64,000 bases of DNA, from contig NZ_JBEPNO010000002.1 of NCBI RefSeq assembly GCF_040546275.1, positions 434,001 through 498,000 on the forward strand. The letters are read 5' to 3'. The translations under genes were made by a program, and so were the position numbers. Shown in pieces: positions 35,676 to 44,398 of this stretch. Within the stretch, counting starts at the first letter, position 1, and every line of letters starts with the position of its first letter. This stretch comes from Nakamurella sp040546275. Its GTDB lineage: Bacteria; Actinomycetota; Actinomycetes; Mycobacteriales; Nakamurellaceae. Under the pieces are notes generated by a model. That model worked only from the letters and a program-made list of their open reading frames with translations, did not search any database and was not told the origin of the DNA.

Positions 35676-37138
35676 GCCAGTCGTGGTACTTGGTGGGCGA
35701 GCAGCGGGCGCAGCTCCTCCTGCAGGTGAGCCACCAGGGTGTTGATGTCCTCCGCCGTGGTGCCCGGGTTGACGATGCAGGCTCGTAGCGCGAACCGTCC
35801 GTCGACGGTGGTGCCGGAGACAAAAGCTCTGCCGCCCAACTGGATGCGGGTGAGCAGGGCTCGGTTGAGGTCGTCGAGTCCGTCCGGCGGGACACCCTCG
35901 GGTTCGGCCCGGAAGCAGCAGATGCTCAGGCCGTCGGCCAAGACCCGGAAGTCGGTGGTCGATCTGATCTGCCGGGCGAGCTCGTGCGCCAGGTCGATGT
36001 CCTTGGTGATCAGCTCGCGATAGCCGTCAAGGCCGAGGTGCTGGAGCAGCATCCAGACCTTGAGGGCCCGGAACGGCCGGGTCTGCTCGAAGCCGTATTC
36101 GCTGAACCAGGCGGGGCCGGCGACCCCGCCCTCGTCGCCGTCCGTCCGCAGATACGCCGGAACCAGGCTGAACGCGTCGCGTGCGGCGCTACCGTCGCGG
36201 AAGATCACCAGACCGGCGTCGACCGGGGTGTACATCCATTTGTGCGGGTCCATCGCGATGCTGTCCGCCCTGGCGAGAGCGGCCAGCGTTTCGCGGAACC
36301 GTTCGAGCAACAGGATCGCCGGGCCCCCGTAGGCGCCGTCGACATGCAGCCAGATTCTCCGCTCCTCGCAGAGGTCGGCGATGGCCGCGATCGGGTCGAT
36401 GGCACCTGTGTTGACCGTCCCGACAGTCGCCATCACCGCGATCGGCACCACGCCGGCAGCCGCGTCCGTGTCGAGTTGGCGCTCCAGGTCGTCCGGTTTC
36501 ATGCGGTGATCGGCATCGGAAGGGATGATGCAGACGTGGTCGGATCCAAGACCCAGCAGCTGGGCGGCCTTGTGGGCGCATCCGTGCCCTTCGGATCCGA
36601 CGTACAGCGCAAAGGTTGTGCCAACTGCCTGCAGCCCTTTCGCTCTCACGTCGATACCGACCCGGTCCATCGCCCGGTGACGGGCCCCGGCGAGTGCCGT
36701 CAGCGTGGCCATCGATCCGCCGCTGGTGAGCATCCCGAAGGCTCTGTCCGGTAGGCCCGCGAGTTCGCAGAACCACCGGACGACCTGCCGCTCCACGTGG
36801 ACCGCGGCGTGATTCCCACCCGCCACGCTGGGATTCATCGCTGCCGCCAACGCATCCGCATAGACGCCAAGGGGTTGGGGCGGGGAGTTGACCCATCCGA
36901 AGAACCGCGGGTGGCCGTTGCCAAATGGATAGGGCAGCACGGTTTCCACGAACTCGCCCATCACCCTCTCGGCCGAGCGACCTGTCCGAGGTGGTGGCGC
37001 GTTGCGGAATCGATCGGCGAGCCCGGGGGGGACGGGTTGGAACACCGGACCCTCGGCGAGAGTGGCGAAGTGACGGCTGATGAGGTCGACGACCTGGCGC
37101 CCGAGTACGTCGTCCGGGGCCGGTTCCGGACTGCTCAT
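35669..37138 (-). CDS. PLP-dependent amino acid decarboxylase (group II)
   Basis: A 489-residue aromatic-L-amino-acid/glutamate-decarboxylase-type enzyme. Motifs: NPSVAGGNHAAVHVE, TSGGSMATLTAL, the PLP aspartate in HVDGAYGG and the Schiff-base lysine in MDPHKWMYTP. The substrate could be an aromatic amino acid, glutamate or diaminobutyrate. ATG 37138 overlaps the stop of its regulator gene (ATGA), so they form a two-gene operon with the regulator first. Confidence 0.88.
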   Translation of the reverse strand: MSSPEPAPDDVLGRQVVDLISRHFATLAEGPVFQPVPPGLADRFRNAPPPRTGRSAERVMGEFVETVLPYPFGNGHPRFFGWVNSPPQPLGVYADALAAAMNPSVAGGNHAAVHVERQVVRWFCELAGLPDRAFGMLTSGGSMATLTALAGARHRAMDRVGIDVRAKGLQAVGTTFALYVGSEGHGCAHKAAQLLGLGSDHVCIIPSDADHRMKPDDLERQLDTDAAAGVVPIAVMATVGTVNTGAIDPIAAIADLCEERRIWLHVDGAYGGPAILLLERFRETLAALARADSIAMDPHKWMYTPVDAGLVIFRDGSAARDAFSLVPAYLRTDGDEGGVAGPAWFSEYGFEQTRPFRALKVWMLLQHLGLDGYRELITKDIDLAHELARQIRSTTDFRVLADGLSICCFRAEPEGVPPDGLDDLNRALLTRIQLGGRAFVSGTTVDGRFALRACIVNPGTTAEDINTLVAHLQEELRPLLAHQVPRLAH

Positions 37139-37746
37139 CGCGCGGTCACCGGCCGGGCTCCGTGGCCGGAGACGTCCATGACGAGGTAGTACACGCAGGG
37201 CTCGTCCTCGGGATTGCTGAAGCCATGGGCACAATCGCCTCCGTAGTAGATGCTGTCGCCGGCAGCGAGGGCGATCGTCGTTCCGTCGAGGGACAGCGAT
37301 AACGAACCGGATTCGACGGCGAGGTACTCGCGCGAACCCGGGCCATGCGCATCGAAGATCCCAGCGTCGACCCCGGGACCGAGAGTTGTTCGCATGAACT
37401 CGAACTCCACCCCGGGGAGCACCGGGTTGAGGATCCGTCGTTCCCAACCGGATGGGTCGCGCAGTACGTCCTGGTCCCGGTGGCGGAGCACGACGCTCTT
37501 GCCTCGACCTGTCGAGTGGCCGGACTCCTCCGGACGGAGCAGTCTGGCCAACGTCGTGCCGAGGCCGGTCGCGATCCGATCGAGCACCAGCACGGTCGGG
37601 CTGCGATTGCCTCGTTCCACTTCGCTCAGCATGCTGCGGCTGACATGTGACCTCGAAGCCAGTTCGTCGAGTGTCAAACCCAGGCCGCCGCGGAGTTCTC
37701 GCGCTCTGAGACCGATCCGGACCAGGTCCGGGAGGTTGTCGTCCAT
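37135..37746 (-). CDS. XRE-cupin transcriptional regulator
   Basis: About 203 residues: XRE helix-turn-helix (about 8-65; LTLDELASRSHVSRSMLSEVE) and a C-terminal cupin (about 110-190; GSREYLAVESGSLSL). The ligand is probably an amino acid or amine tied to the decarboxylase that follows. A perfect 16-base palindrome covers its start region and the -10 box, pointing to autorepression of the whole operon. The second ATG (37746) lies six bases after TATAGT, fitting a leaderless start; ATG 37749 is adjacent. Confidence 0.85.
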   Translation of the reverse strand: MDDNLPDLVRIGLRARELRGGLGLTLDELASRSHVSRSMLSEVERGNRSPTVLVLDRIATGLGTTLARLLRPEESGHSTGRGKSVVLRHRDQDVLRDPSGWERRILNPVLPGVEFEFMRTTLGPGVDAGIFDAHGPGSREYLAVESGSLSLSLDGTTIALAAGDSIYYGGDCAHGFSNPEDEPCVYYLVMDVSGHGARPVTAR

Positions 37747-37748
37747 CA

Positions 37749-37764
37749 TTCCACTATAGTGGAA
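37749..37764. promoter_or_regulatory. Perfect palindromic operator overlapping -10 of XRE-cupin gene
   Basis: TTCCACTATAGTGGAA is an exact palindrome. It contains TATAGT, which lies six bases before the ATG at 37746 on the minus strand. A regulator bound here would cover the promoter and start codon together. Confidence 0.72.
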
Positions 37765-37901
37765 CCCGTCGGTGGTGGTCGGTGCTGCTGCATCGGCCCA
37801 GGGCCGGACTGCCAACCCGAACAGCGGTCTGAGGGAACCGGTTGAGTGACCCGGCGTTGATGACCGTGGAGCATTTGTGGTTGTAGTCCACTGGCAATCC
37901 T

Positions 37902-37920
37902 CCACGAGGTTGCCTCGTGG
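37902..37920 (-). terminator. Hairpin terminator of the Tad operon
   Basis: CCACGAGG and CCTCGTGG form an exact 8-base stem with a 3-base loop, 8 bases past the stop of the last Tad gene on the minus strand. No T-run follows. Confidence 0.6.
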
Positions 37921-37927
37921 TGTGGTC

Positions 37928-38338
37928 TCAGCCCTGGGTGTAGTTGGTACGGGCGTTGGCGTTGACGGTGCGGTGGAGGGTGGGGGTGCCGAAGAGGGCG
38001 CCGAAGGTGATGGGAGTGTCGGTGGTGCAGGTGAGGTTGACAGTCGTGTCGTGGTAGGTGATTCGAGTGGCGATCTGGCTGTTGCGGGTGGCCAGGTAGG
38101 TGGCGACGGTGGTGTCGGCTGCGGGGCTGCCGTTGGTGGGACCGGTGAGGGTGTCGGCGGCGGCCGCGACGGCGCCGTCGCAGAGGTGTTGGAGTCGTTG
38201 GCCGGCCAGGAATGCCGATCCGGCGGCGGTGATGCCGGCGCCGAGCAGTAGTAGGCAGAGCATCATCCCGATGATCAGTGGGGTGACCGACCCGCGGTCC
38301 GAGGTGTCCGTATTCGTGCGGGGTCTTGTGTTGTTCAT
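37928..38338 (-). CDS. TadG/TadE-like membrane protein (Rv3654-type)
   Basis: 136 residues with the N-terminal DRGSVTPLIIGMMLCLLLLGAG segment typical of TadE/G-like minor pilins. The rest is periplasmic with two cysteines. It is last in the six-gene pilus operon and overlaps the previous gene by ATGA. Confidence 0.8.
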   Translation of the reverse strand: MNNTRPRTNTDTSDRGSVTPLIIGMMLCLLLLGAGITAAGSAFLAGQRLQHLCDGAVAAAADTLTGPTNGSPAADTTVATYLATRNSQIATRITYHDTTVNLTCTTDTPITFGALFGTPTLHRTVNANARTNYTQG

Positions 38339-38877
38339 CGGCCCTCGCGGAGTTCGCTGATGCGGATGGAGTAGACGCCCGTGACGGTGTTGTGGTCTCC
38401 GGTCAGGACGGTGGGGACGCCGGGGAGGGTGACGACGGCGGTGACGCAGAGGTCGTAGGCGGCACCGGGTTCCAGGGTTGGGGTGATCTGGTTGGCCGAG
38501 GTGCACTCGGTACCGGGGGCGATGAATTGCAAGGTGATGCTCGCCGCGGCAACGTTCTGGTCGGCGAGGTCGATGGCGGCGATCTGCTGGGCTCGGTCGA
38601 TGCCGTCGGCGATGGTGGGTGCGCTGTCGATGGCGCGGCCGGCGTCGCGGGCGGCCTGGGTGACGGCGAAGGTGGTGGCCTGCAGGCGGATCAGGCTGAT
38701 GAGGATGTACACGACGGGGATGAGGATCAGTACGGCCAGGAAGATGACCTCGATGATGGCGCGGCCGTCGTCGTGCTCGGTCGGTCGGTTGTTCGACCCA
38801 GGGTTGATGACGGGCGGGGTCGTGAGTTCGACGGGCCCGAACCACCGGGACCGGGCCGGCGATCGGTGCGCCCTCAT
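38335..38877 (-). CDS. TadE-like minor pilin/assembly protein
   Basis: 180 residues. After a 38-residue N-terminal tail comes DDGRAIIEVIFLAVLILIPVVY, the TadE-like membrane helix, then a periplasmic part with two cysteines. ATGA overlaps at both ends show tight coupling with its neighbours. Confidence 0.8.
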   Translation of the reverse strand: MRAHRSPARSRWFGPVELTTPPVINPGSNNRPTEHDDGRAIIEVIFLAVLILIPVVYILISLIRLQATTFAVTQAARDAGRAIDSAPTIADGIDRAQQIAAIDLADQNVAAASITLQFIAPGTECTSANQITPTLEPGAAYDLCVTAVVTLPGVPTVLTGDHNTVTGVYSIRISELREGR

Positions 38878-39212
38878 CCGAGGGTTTCCTTGACCGAGTG
38901 TCCGGTGACGGTGATGTCGGGCATGACACCATCGAGAAGGCTGATGATTCCGGGGGTGCGCATGGTGCAGCGGACTTCGACGAGGAGGCCGTCGGTGCGG
39001 GAGGTGCAGCGCAGGCTGTTGCTGGTGGAGGCGGCGATGGATCCGTCGAGCAGTTCGGCGACGCGGCCGGCGGCGGCGGTGTCGGGGATGTCGGCGTTGG
39101 CGATGTAGCGGGCGGTGTCGGCCGAAGCGGAGGTGAGCAGGGTGCGGGAGTAGGCCCAGAAGCCGACGGACACCAGTGCGAGGAACAGCATCAGCAGCAG
39201 GACGAGGACCAT
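38874..39212 (-). CDS. TadE-like minor pilin, start probably misplaced
   Basis: The ATG at 39212 gives 112 residues beginning inside the membrane helix (MVLVLLLMLFLALVSVGFW). The same frame stays open upstream and reads DDRGSSVAEFA directly before it, exactly the N-terminus TadE proteins need for processing. No ATG, GTG or TTG exists in that extension; a CTG at 39275 is the only near-start. Either a rare CTG start is used or the start was lost. It lies between the Flp-like gene and another TadE-like gene. Confidence 0.72.
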   Translation of the reverse strand: MVLVLLLMLFLALVSVGFWAYSRTLLTSASADTARYIANADIPDTAAAGRVAELLDGSIAASTSNSLRCTSRTDGLLVEVRCTMRTPGIISLLDGVMPDITVTGHSVKETLG

Positions 39213-39271
39213 CGCGAATTCGGCGACGGAGGATCCGCGGTCGTCGTGATCCGGCGTTGACCGGCAGTCGG

Positions 39272-39556
39272 TCAGGTCTTGCCGGCTCCGGAGACGGAGT
39301 CGAAGGCGTTCTTGACGGCTGTGGTGACCTGTTCGCGGAAGACGGTCAGCAGGGCGATGACGACGATCGCCGTCATCACGGTGATCATCACCCAGCCAGG
39401 GACGTCGCCGCGGTCGTTGTCCTCGTCGCCGGCCGGCTGGGTCGCGGTCAATCGGTCGGTGAGCATCAGCAGGGCGCTGTCATCCAGAGGTTGAGGTGCT
39501 GAACGGTTCGGCGTGGCATGAGGCTCTCCTGGTGGGATGATGGATCCGAGATTCAT
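39272..39556 (-). CDS. flp: Flp-type pilin
   Basis: A 94-residue pilin precursor: a 50-residue leader, then DRGDVPGWVMITVMTAIVVIALL, the hydrophobic Flp helix, and a short C-terminal tail ending SVSGAGKT. It would be the pilus subunit. The long leader is typical of actinobacterial Flp-like proteins. It overlaps the TadC gene by ATGA. Confidence 0.78.
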   Translation of the reverse strand: MNLGSIIPPGEPHATPNRSAPQPLDDSALLMLTDRLTATQPAGDEDNDRGDVPGWVMITVMTAIVVIALLTVFREQVTTAVKNAFDSVSGAGKT

Positions 39557-40488
39557 TGGGCGACGGCGGTGATGGCGATGAGCCCGGGGAAGAGGGCAAA
39601 AAGAATCGTGATGGGCAGAACGAGAAAAACAACCGGAACCATCATCGCGATCTCCTTCTTGCCACCCGATTCCAGTAGCTGGCGTTTGCCAAGGGCTCGC
39701 ACGTCGGCGGCCTGGGCGCGCATGACGTCGGCCAGCGGGGTGCCCCGTTCGATGGCGACGGCCATGCCGTCCAGGAAGCGGGAGAGCGGTTCGAGGCCGG
39801 TCCGGTCCCGCATGGTTGTCAGGGCGACGAGGAATGGTGTGCCGGAACGGGTGTCGGCCAGCAGCGCGGAGAGCTGGTCAACCAGGTGGCCCTGGGCGAG
39901 GCGGGAGATCCGTTCGATGGCGCCGACCGGGCCCTCGCCGGCGGTGACCGCCAGGGCGAGCATTTCGGCGACGACGGGGAATTCGGTGAGGATTTCGGCG
40001 TCTCGTTTGGCGACGACCTGGCTGAGCCACCAGTCGCGGGCCAGGACTCCTCCGGCGGCGCAGGCCAGGATCAGCAAGACCAGCGTGAGCGGGTTGGTCG
40101 GACCGAAAACAACTGCCAGCAAACCGATTCCGAGACCGCCGGCGGTGGCCAGCGCGCCCCAGAGGACCTGGTCGGCACGGAACTGTTCGACCGTCATCGG
40201 GGAGTCGAGTGATTCCAGCCGCCGTCGGACGGAGGCCTGCCCACCGACGAGCCGGTCGAGCACCTTGACGGCGTCGCGGAGCAGTGGCGCGGTGAGGCGG
40301 CCCAGAGCGCCGGCAGTGCCGGTGCCGCCGCGGGCCAGCAGCCTGGACTGATTGGCGGTGTCGGACAGATAGGGGGCGATGCGATCTGCAAGGGTGGGCC
40401 GACGGAGCGGCGGTGAGGCCAGGACGGCGAGCAGCAACCCGACGGCGGTCAGACCGCCGAGGATCCCGCCCAGGAGCGTCGGGCTCAT
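39553..40488 (-). CDS. tadC: Pilus assembly membrane protein TadC
   Basis: 311 residues with the T2SS/GspF domain: four membrane helices and the conserved cytoplasmic block FPVVAEMLALAVTAGEGPVGAIERI, then MAVAIERGTPLADVMRAQA. It forms the inner-membrane platform with TadB. ATGA overlaps connect it to tadB upstream and flp downstream. Confidence 0.87.
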   Translation of the reverse strand: MSPTLLGGILGGLTAVGLLLAVLASPPLRRPTLADRIAPYLSDTANQSRLLARGGTGTAGALGRLTAPLLRDAVKVLDRLVGGQASVRRRLESLDSPMTVEQFRADQVLWGALATAGGLGIGLLAVVFGPTNPLTLVLLILACAAGGVLARDWWLSQVVAKRDAEILTEFPVVAEMLALAVTAGEGPVGAIERISRLAQGHLVDQLSALLADTRSGTPFLVALTTMRDRTGLEPLSRFLDGMAVAIERGTPLADVMRAQAADVRALGKRQLLESGGKKEIAMMVPVVFLVLPITILFALFPGLIAITAVAQ

Positions 40489-41339
40489 CGGAGTACCCGT
40501 TTGTCCTCGGGGAGCCGTCCGATGCGGATCATCAGGCGGTAGGCGACCAGCGACAGCACCGCGCCGATCACCAGGATCGCGGTCCCGGTCGGGGTGTCGT
40601 AGGCGTTCAACGTCTCCTGCTGCGTCGCCAACAGGACCAGCACCAGCCATGGCGCACACACGGCCATGCGCGCGGCGTTGACCGACCATGACTGGCGTGC
40701 CATCAGTTCGGCCCGGGTGCGCGCGTCGTCGCGGAGGAAGGTGGACAGGGTGGTGAGGAGGCGGCCGAGGTCGGTGCCGCCGACTTCGCGGGCGACGCGC
40801 ATGGATTCGCAGACCCGGTCGCCGACCGGATCGGCGAGGGCGGTCTTGAGTCGGTCGAGGCTGTCGTTGAATTTTCCCGACGTGCGGTAGTCGGTGCCGA
40901 ATCGGCGGAAGGGGGCACGGAGGGGTTCGGGACCGCGGATGCCGATGGCGGAAAGCGCTTCGGGGAGGGAGAGCCCGGCGCGGACGCCCGAGGTGAGGTT
41001 GTCGACCACCTCGGGCCACAGTTCGCGGAGATCGGACTGGCGGCGGTGCCGTAGCCGGGTGACCAGCAGGCGGGGCAACGCGCTGGCGAACGCGCCGAAG
41101 ATGATCGAGACCGAGAACGATCGGGTGAGGATGAAGCCGAGCAGGAAGACCAGGAAGGTGGACAGGGCCTGCAGGGCGACGAGCTGGCGCGGGGTGATGT
41201 CGGTGAGCCCGGCCTGCAGCAATTCTTCGCGGAGCTTTTCGGTGCGGGCGTGGGTGCGCGGCGGATGCGGTCGCCGGGTGAAGCCCTGCCAGATCAGCAG
41301 GATGCCGATGCCCAGCAGCAGGCCGATCAAGGCGCCCAT
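40485..41339 (-). CDS. tadB: Pilus assembly membrane protein TadB
   Basis: 284 residues, T2SS/GspF domain with LWPEVVDNLTSGVRAGLSLPEAL and membrane helices at both ends. It is the first gene of the operon here. TadA ATPase, TadZ and prepilin peptidase genes, which normally stand just upstream, are absent; the next gene upstream is an unrelated GNAT enzyme. Confidence 0.87.
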   Translation of the reverse strand: MGALIGLLLGIGILLIWQGFTRRPHPPRTHARTEKLREELLQAGLTDITPRQLVALQALSTFLVFLLGFILTRSFSVSIIFGAFASALPRLLVTRLRHRRQSDLRELWPEVVDNLTSGVRAGLSLPEALSAIGIRGPEPLRAPFRRFGTDYRTSGKFNDSLDRLKTALADPVGDRVCESMRVAREVGGTDLGRLLTTLSTFLRDDARTRAELMARQSWSVNAARMAVCAPWLVLVLLATQQETLNAYDTPTGTAILVIGAVLSLVAYRLMIRIGRLPEDKRVLR

Positions 41340-41573
41340 GTCTCACCTCCCCCGTTCGGCCGGAAGCCGAATGTGACCACGTAGGAAAGCAACGTATCCA
41401 AAGAAATGGTCAAGGCAAAGGCGTCATCCACATTGTTAGACCTGGTGTGACAATGCGGGGGACCGCGATCACTTGGAGTCACGGGCTTTGAGCTCACGTG
41501 TCACATGAGCCCCTCGCGGCACCGCTGGTCGGGTGGACTGCGCAGGGGGTCGGCGCTCGACTTGATGGCTGCG

Positions 41574-42785
41574 TCAGTACGGCAGGTAGAACGTCAGGAG
41601 ATCGGCGGTGAGGGGCGGAAAGAGGGCTTCGAACAGCTCGCGATGCGGGCCCGGATAGACGTCGGGTCGGGTCGTCGTCAACCCGGCCATGCCGAGTGGT
41701 CCGAACAGCAACGCTCCCAGTTGGTCGGGAGCGACACCGGCGCCGCCGGCCGAACAGGGAGCCTGCATCGCTCCACCAGCGCGGACCGCCCCCAGACCGT
41801 CCGACTCCACCGCCATCCGGTAGTGCCGGCCGAAGGTCGAGATCACTACCCCGTCGATCGGCACTTCCGATCCGGTCAACCGGCGGAACAGCAAGGGCCG
41901 CAGGGCATCGAGCAGCGGACCGGGATCTGCGATCCGCACGTAGTACTGGGTGGCGCCCCGGTCCGGTTCATCCAGCCGGGTTGCCCATGCCGTCGACGCA
42001 ACGGTGCCGATCCGGTCGACCACCGTCACCGGTACCCCTGGACGGATCCGGCAGACCTCGGCCAGGAGGGCGTCCGCAGCCTCTTCGTCAACCGCGGCAC
42101 CCTCCGCCAACAGCACCGCTGAATCTTGCGTCTGCACGCGGGCAGTGCCGACCGCACGTCGATGCCGTTCCAGGACGTAGGTGATGCTGGAATCGTGGGA
42201 CAGCAGCCAACGGCGGCGCGCCGGCGAATGGGCGACCGTCACGTCGAAGGAGCGCTGCGCCTGTTCCTGCAGTTCCTCCAACGCGGTCAGATCCGCCGCC
42301 GTGGCCGGCCGAAAGATGCTGTCGCCCCATGATTCCGGTGGATCGCCGATCACGGCGCGGGCCTTCGGGATGGTGATCGCGTACTCGTATCCGAAGAGTC
42401 GGTAGAAGTACGGGATGCCGATCATCACCTGCAGCAGGTGTCCGCGGGCGGTCGATAACTGGTGCATCCGTTGCATCAGCTCGCGCACGAGGCCACGACC
42501 CTCGTACCCGATCCTGGTGGCCACCAGCTCCACCTGTCCCGCGGGCAGCGTGACTCCGCCGATCCTGATCTGCTCGTCCATCAGCGACGCCGTCGAGACC
42601 ACCTCGTCACCGTCGACCACCACTGCGCACAGGTCCCAACCCGAGTCCGGGTCGGTCACCATCAGTTCGAGGTCGCGCGCGTCGGCGCTGTCACCCCGCT
42701 GGACCAGCAGGTCCGCAATCCTGGGCAGATCAGCCGGTGTGGCCGTCCGGAGGACAAGCCGGCCCGGAAGCTCACGGTTCGGCAT
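41574..42785 (-). CDS. GNAT acetyltransferase, Eis-like architecture
   Basis: A 403-residue protein. The N-terminal GNAT domain shows the CoA-binding beta4-alpha3 region VELVATRIGYEGRGLVRELM, followed by VMIGIPYFYRLFGYEYAI. A second GNAT-like half and a C-terminal sterol-carrier-like part (IDGVVISTFGRHYRMAV) follow, as in Eis-type enzymes. The substrate is not predictable. ATG 42785 is used, with GTG 42791 possible. It is divergent from the glnT-like gene. Confidence 0.8.
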   Translation of the reverse strand: MPNRELPGRLVLRTATPADLPRIADLLVQRGDSADARDLELMVTDPDSGWDLCAVVVDGDEVVSTASLMDEQIRIGGVTLPAGQVELVATRIGYEGRGLVRELMQRMHQLSTARGHLLQVMIGIPYFYRLFGYEYAITIPKARAVIGDPPESWGDSIFRPATAADLTALEELQEQAQRSFDVTVAHSPARRRWLLSHDSSITYVLERHRRAVGTARVQTQDSAVLLAEGAAVDEEAADALLAEVCRIRPGVPVTVVDRIGTVASTAWATRLDEPDRGATQYYVRIADPGPLLDALRPLLFRRLTGSEVPIDGVVISTFGRHYRMAVESDGLGAVRAGGAMQAPCSAGGAGVAPDQLGALLFGPLGMAGLTTTRPDVYPGPHRELFEALFPPLTADLLTFYLPY

Positions 42786-42860
42786 CGTCACGGCCCCCAC
42801 GCTAGCGGTGGACCACAAGCCAATTCCGGCGGCTGTTCCAGGGAGAGGCGAAGCGAAACC

Positions 42861-42887
42861 GTGACACCCGGGAAACATGCCCGTCCC
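42861..42887 (+). promoter_or_regulatory. Putative GlnR box
   Basis: GTGAC, six bases, GAAAC, six bases, GTCCC. The first pair matches the actinobacterial GlnR consensus (GTnAC-n6-GAAAC) exactly; the third element has one mismatch. It lies about 50-75 bases before the glnT-like ATG, and GlnR controls nitrogen genes of this kind. Binding itself is unproven. Confidence 0.55.
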
Positions 42888-42935
42888 GGAACCGTCGTCT
42901 ACTGACAGGAGACAAGCAACTCTCCCAGGAGACAC

Positions 42936-44312
42936 ATGGAGGATCCGGTGGGCAAGGGCGGCCAGGCATCGAGCGGTGCGGACGGGGCAGTTGCGGCGGG
43001 AACGACGGTGTCGCTGGCCGAGCGGGCCAGAGCCGACGGCGTCCGCTTCATCCTCGCCACCTTCACCACCCTGACCGGCAAGCCCTGCTCCAAGTTGATG
43101 CCGGTGGAGGCCGCGGACGAACTGCAGTCCTCGGGTGCCGGATTCGCCGGGTTCGCTGCCGGGGCAATGGGTCAGCAGCCCCGGGATCCCGACATCATCG
43201 CCATGCCCGATCTCGATTCCTACACCCCGCTGGACTTCCTCCGCCCCGGGCTGGCGATGGTGCATTGCGACCCCCACGTCAACGGAGCTCCCTACGCCTT
43301 TGCGCCCAGGGTCATCCTGAAGAAGGCGCTGGCCGATGCGTCCTCCGAGGGTTTCGACCTGGTGGCCGGCGCCGAGGTCGAATACTTCCTGCTGCGCCGG
43401 GGCGCGGATGGGGTACTGCACACCGCTGACGAACAGGACAACGCGGGCCAACCCTGTTACGACAGCCGTGGTCTCACCAGGATGTACGACCACCTGACGG
43501 CGGTGAGCGACGCGATGAACGGCCTCGGCTGGGCGCCGTACGCCAGCGACCACGAGGACGGGAACGGCCAGTTCGAGCAGAACTTCGCCTACTCGGACGC
43601 CCTGACGACCGCCGATCGCGTCATCACCCTGCGATACCTGCTGCAGATGATGGCCGACCAGCGGGGCATGGTCGCCAGCTTCATGCCCAAGCCGTTCACC
43701 GATCGCACGGGAAGTGGTCTGCACCTGCATCTCTCGCTGTGGCGCAATGGGCTGGAGCTCTTTCCGCAGAGCTCGGCGGACGAGTACGGGCTTGGTCTGG
43801 ATCCGGTCGCCTACCAGTTCATCGCGGGCCTGCTGCAGCACGCTCCGGCCCTGCACGCGCTGGCGAACCCGACCGTCAACTCCTACAAGCGGACCGGGGC
43901 GACCACCACTGCCTCGGGCGCGACCTGGGCGCCGCGGTTCGCCTCGTACGGAGGAAACGACCGCACGCATCTGGTCCGCGTTCCGGACGGCCATCGCGTC
44001 GAGTTCCGCGGAGCAGACGGTGCGGCCAACCCCTATCTCGCCGCCGCCGGGGCACTGGCCGCCGGGATGGACGGCGTAGCAAGGGAACTTGATCCCGGTG
44101 CGCCTGGCGTGGCCGAGGCGGGTGCGTCGTTGCCGCGCACCCTGCTCGATGCCGTACACGAATTCGAGTCCGACCCGGTGATGCGGGCGGTGATGGATGT
44201 CGTCGACCCGGCCGCCGGTGTCTCCGCCTACTACGCCGAGCTCAAGCGCGCGGAGTTCTACGACTGGCACAGCGCGGTCAGTCAGTGGGAGGTCGACCGG
44301 TACCTGGTCTGA
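42936..44312 (+). CDS. glnT: GlnT-type glutamine synthetase-like ligase
   Basis: A 458-residue member of the GlnT/gamma-glutamylmethylamide synthetase group, which joins ammonia or an alkylamine to glutamate using ATP. Conserved glutamine synthetase elements: AGAEVEYFLL, GNGQFEQNF, GSGLHLHLSLW, NSYKR and VEFRGADGAANPYLA. It heads an operon whose next three genes encode the split glutamate-synthase-like subunits, which in methylotrophs make N-methylglutamate. CAGGAGACAC before the ATG provides the ribosome site. A GlnR-like box lies upstream. Confidence 0.85.
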   Translation: MEDPVGKGGQASSGADGAVAAGTTVSLAERARADGVRFILATFTTLTGKPCSKLMPVEAADELQSSGAGFAGFAAGAMGQQPRDPDIIAMPDLDSYTPLDFLRPGLAMVHCDPHVNGAPYAFAPRVILKKALADASSEGFDLVAGAEVEYFLLRRGADGVLHTADEQDNAGQPCYDSRGLTRMYDHLTAVSDAMNGLGWAPYASDHEDGNGQFEQNFAYSDALTTADRVITLRYLLQMMADQRGMVASFMPKPFTDRTGSGLHLHLSLWRNGLELFPQSSADEYGLGLDPVAYQFIAGLLQHAPALHALANPTVNSYKRTGATTTASGATWAPRFASYGGNDRTHLVRVPDGHRVEFRGADGAANPYLAAAGALAAGMDGVARELDPGAPGVAEAGASLPRTLLDAVHEFESDPVMRAVMDVVDPAAGVSAYYAELKRAEFYDWHSAVSQWEVDRYLV

Positions 44313-44398
44313 CGGCCGTCGGGACGGTCCACTACCAGGAAACGATGTCTCTCGTAGTGATACGATCGGTGCATCATCAGTCTCGAGAGGAACACCTC

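Noticed and set aside
44319..44328. GACGGCCGTC-like palindrome after the glnT-like stop as a terminator
   Set aside because: Too short, no loop and no T-run; the operon appears to continue.
44313..44398. Second GlnR box between glnT and the amidotransferase gene
   Set aside because: One GAAAC is present, but the partner half-site fits the consensus poorly.
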